DNA from: Styela clava
Taxonomy: Eukaryota > Chordata > Ascidiacea > Stolidobranchia > Styelidae
Assembly (NCBI RefSeq): GCF_964204865.1
Contig: NC_135258.1
Coordinates: 5,385,001-5,449,000, forward strand
Reading direction: 5' to 3'
Length of the DNA stretch: 64,000 nt
Both the position numbers and the translations under genes were made by a program. How positions within the stretch are numbered: position 1 is the first letter of the stretch; each line of letters opens with the position of its first letter. Shown here in pieces: positions 63,567 to 64,000 of the stretch. The notes below the pieces were generated by a model. The model had not been told where the DNA came from. It ran no database searches and worked only from the letters and a program-made list of their open reading frames with translations.

Positions 63567-64000
63567 CTGAACAACAAAAAGCTTATTTTAAGGGCACTGC
63601 CATGAGAGGTCATAACATAAAATTCCATATCTACCTTTGTTTGGTCACTGTTTCGTCCACTATCACTCAACTATTTTTACAAAAACTCTGTATACGAAAC
63701 TTGAAAATTTGTGGGATCCAGTCTTCCCAGAAAATATACTTCACAGTAAGCCTAAAGCCTAAGCTTATTTAACAGTAAATAAATAGTGTATTTGACTTTT
63801 TAGTTGGAGAGGTAACGGAAAAGCAACTCGTGTTAAATTGGATAACCACAAAGTGCAAGAAGAAATCTTCAATAAAGATTGTTGTAGTTCCCCGACTGGG
63901 GATTATTTGCCAACCGAGACAGTCTATTATTGCATCACAGTTCTTTTTGTATATAATTTGGTGCAAATATGAGAAAATGATGAAAACAACTCTAAAACTA
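63567..64000. other. Right edge, intron sequence of the minus-strand gene
   Basis: Upstream of exon a on the minus strand; no further exon with both splice signals was found, so the next 5' exon probably lies beyond the window. Confidence 0.5.

Noticed and set aside
1-64000. CRISPR arrays, bacterial operons or prokaryotic regulatory signals
   Set aside because: The window is animal nuclear DNA with introns, SINEs and MITEs; regular spacer-repeat arrays and Shine-Dalgarno-type signals are not present.

Overview
The window is nuclear DNA from an animal: about 64 kb, AT-rich, packed with short non-autonomous transposons and tRNA-derived SINEs, with proteins of clear metazoan type (NOP2/NSUN1, a KLHDC-like kelch protein, CSTPP1, C2H2 zinc fingers). 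Several proteins are read from one uninterrupted exon whose ATG lies just behind a good 3' splice acceptor, and one pair of genes overlaps by 17 bp. That layout fits an organism with spliced-leader trans-splicing and operons. An ascidian tunicate is my best guess, but it is an inference and no species can be named from the sequence alone.

Layout. (1) 0.9-6.2 kb, minus strand: a multi-exon gene I assembled from splice sites and phases. It encodes a small type II membrane protein with an N-glycosylatable stalk; its introns hold MITEs. (2) 6.2-15.6 kb: no gene recognised; nested MITEs, SINE fragments, diverged duplications. (3) 15.65-18.23 kb, plus: a 103-residue single-pass membrane protein overlapping NOP2, the nucleolar rRNA m5C methyltransferase. 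(4) 19.4-20.6 kb, plus: a six-blade kelch protein with a myristoylation-type N terminus and conserved KLHDC2-type degron-pocket residues. (5) 22.4-47.4 kb, plus: five tandem copies of a 10-finger C2H2 protein gene in units of about 4.3-4.5 kb. Copies 3-5 are about 97-98% identical in protein; copies 1 and 2 are more diverged. A 1.48-kb foldback transposon sits in the 3' flank of copy 1. (6) 49.6-50.4 kb, minus: CSTPP1, the centriolar-satellite regulator of tubulin polyglutamylase. (7) 52.5-52.9 kb: a decayed non-LTR reverse transcriptase fragment. (8) 53-60 kb: mostly repeats, with a 196-bp tandem duplication. (9) 60.4-63.6 kb, minus: four phase-compatible exons of an unidentified multi-pass membrane protein whose 5' part lies beyond the right edge.

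How they relate. The small membrane protein and NOP2 are probably made from one bicistronic or trans-spliced transcript. The zinc-finger cluster looks like a recent, still-expanding family: it keeps one architecture while a few DNA-contact residues change, and it sits in a repeat-dense neighbourhood. That would fit a lineage-specific regulator or transposon-control family, but function is not shown. The repeats fall into at least eight families: hAT-type MITEs with CAG...CTG ends and 8-bp target duplications, two related GGTACTCC-ended families containing a telomere-like motif, a TA-flanked AGGGTGTCCA-ended family, a CGTGTTTCCC-ended family, two large palindromic elements, and a tRNA-derived SINE.
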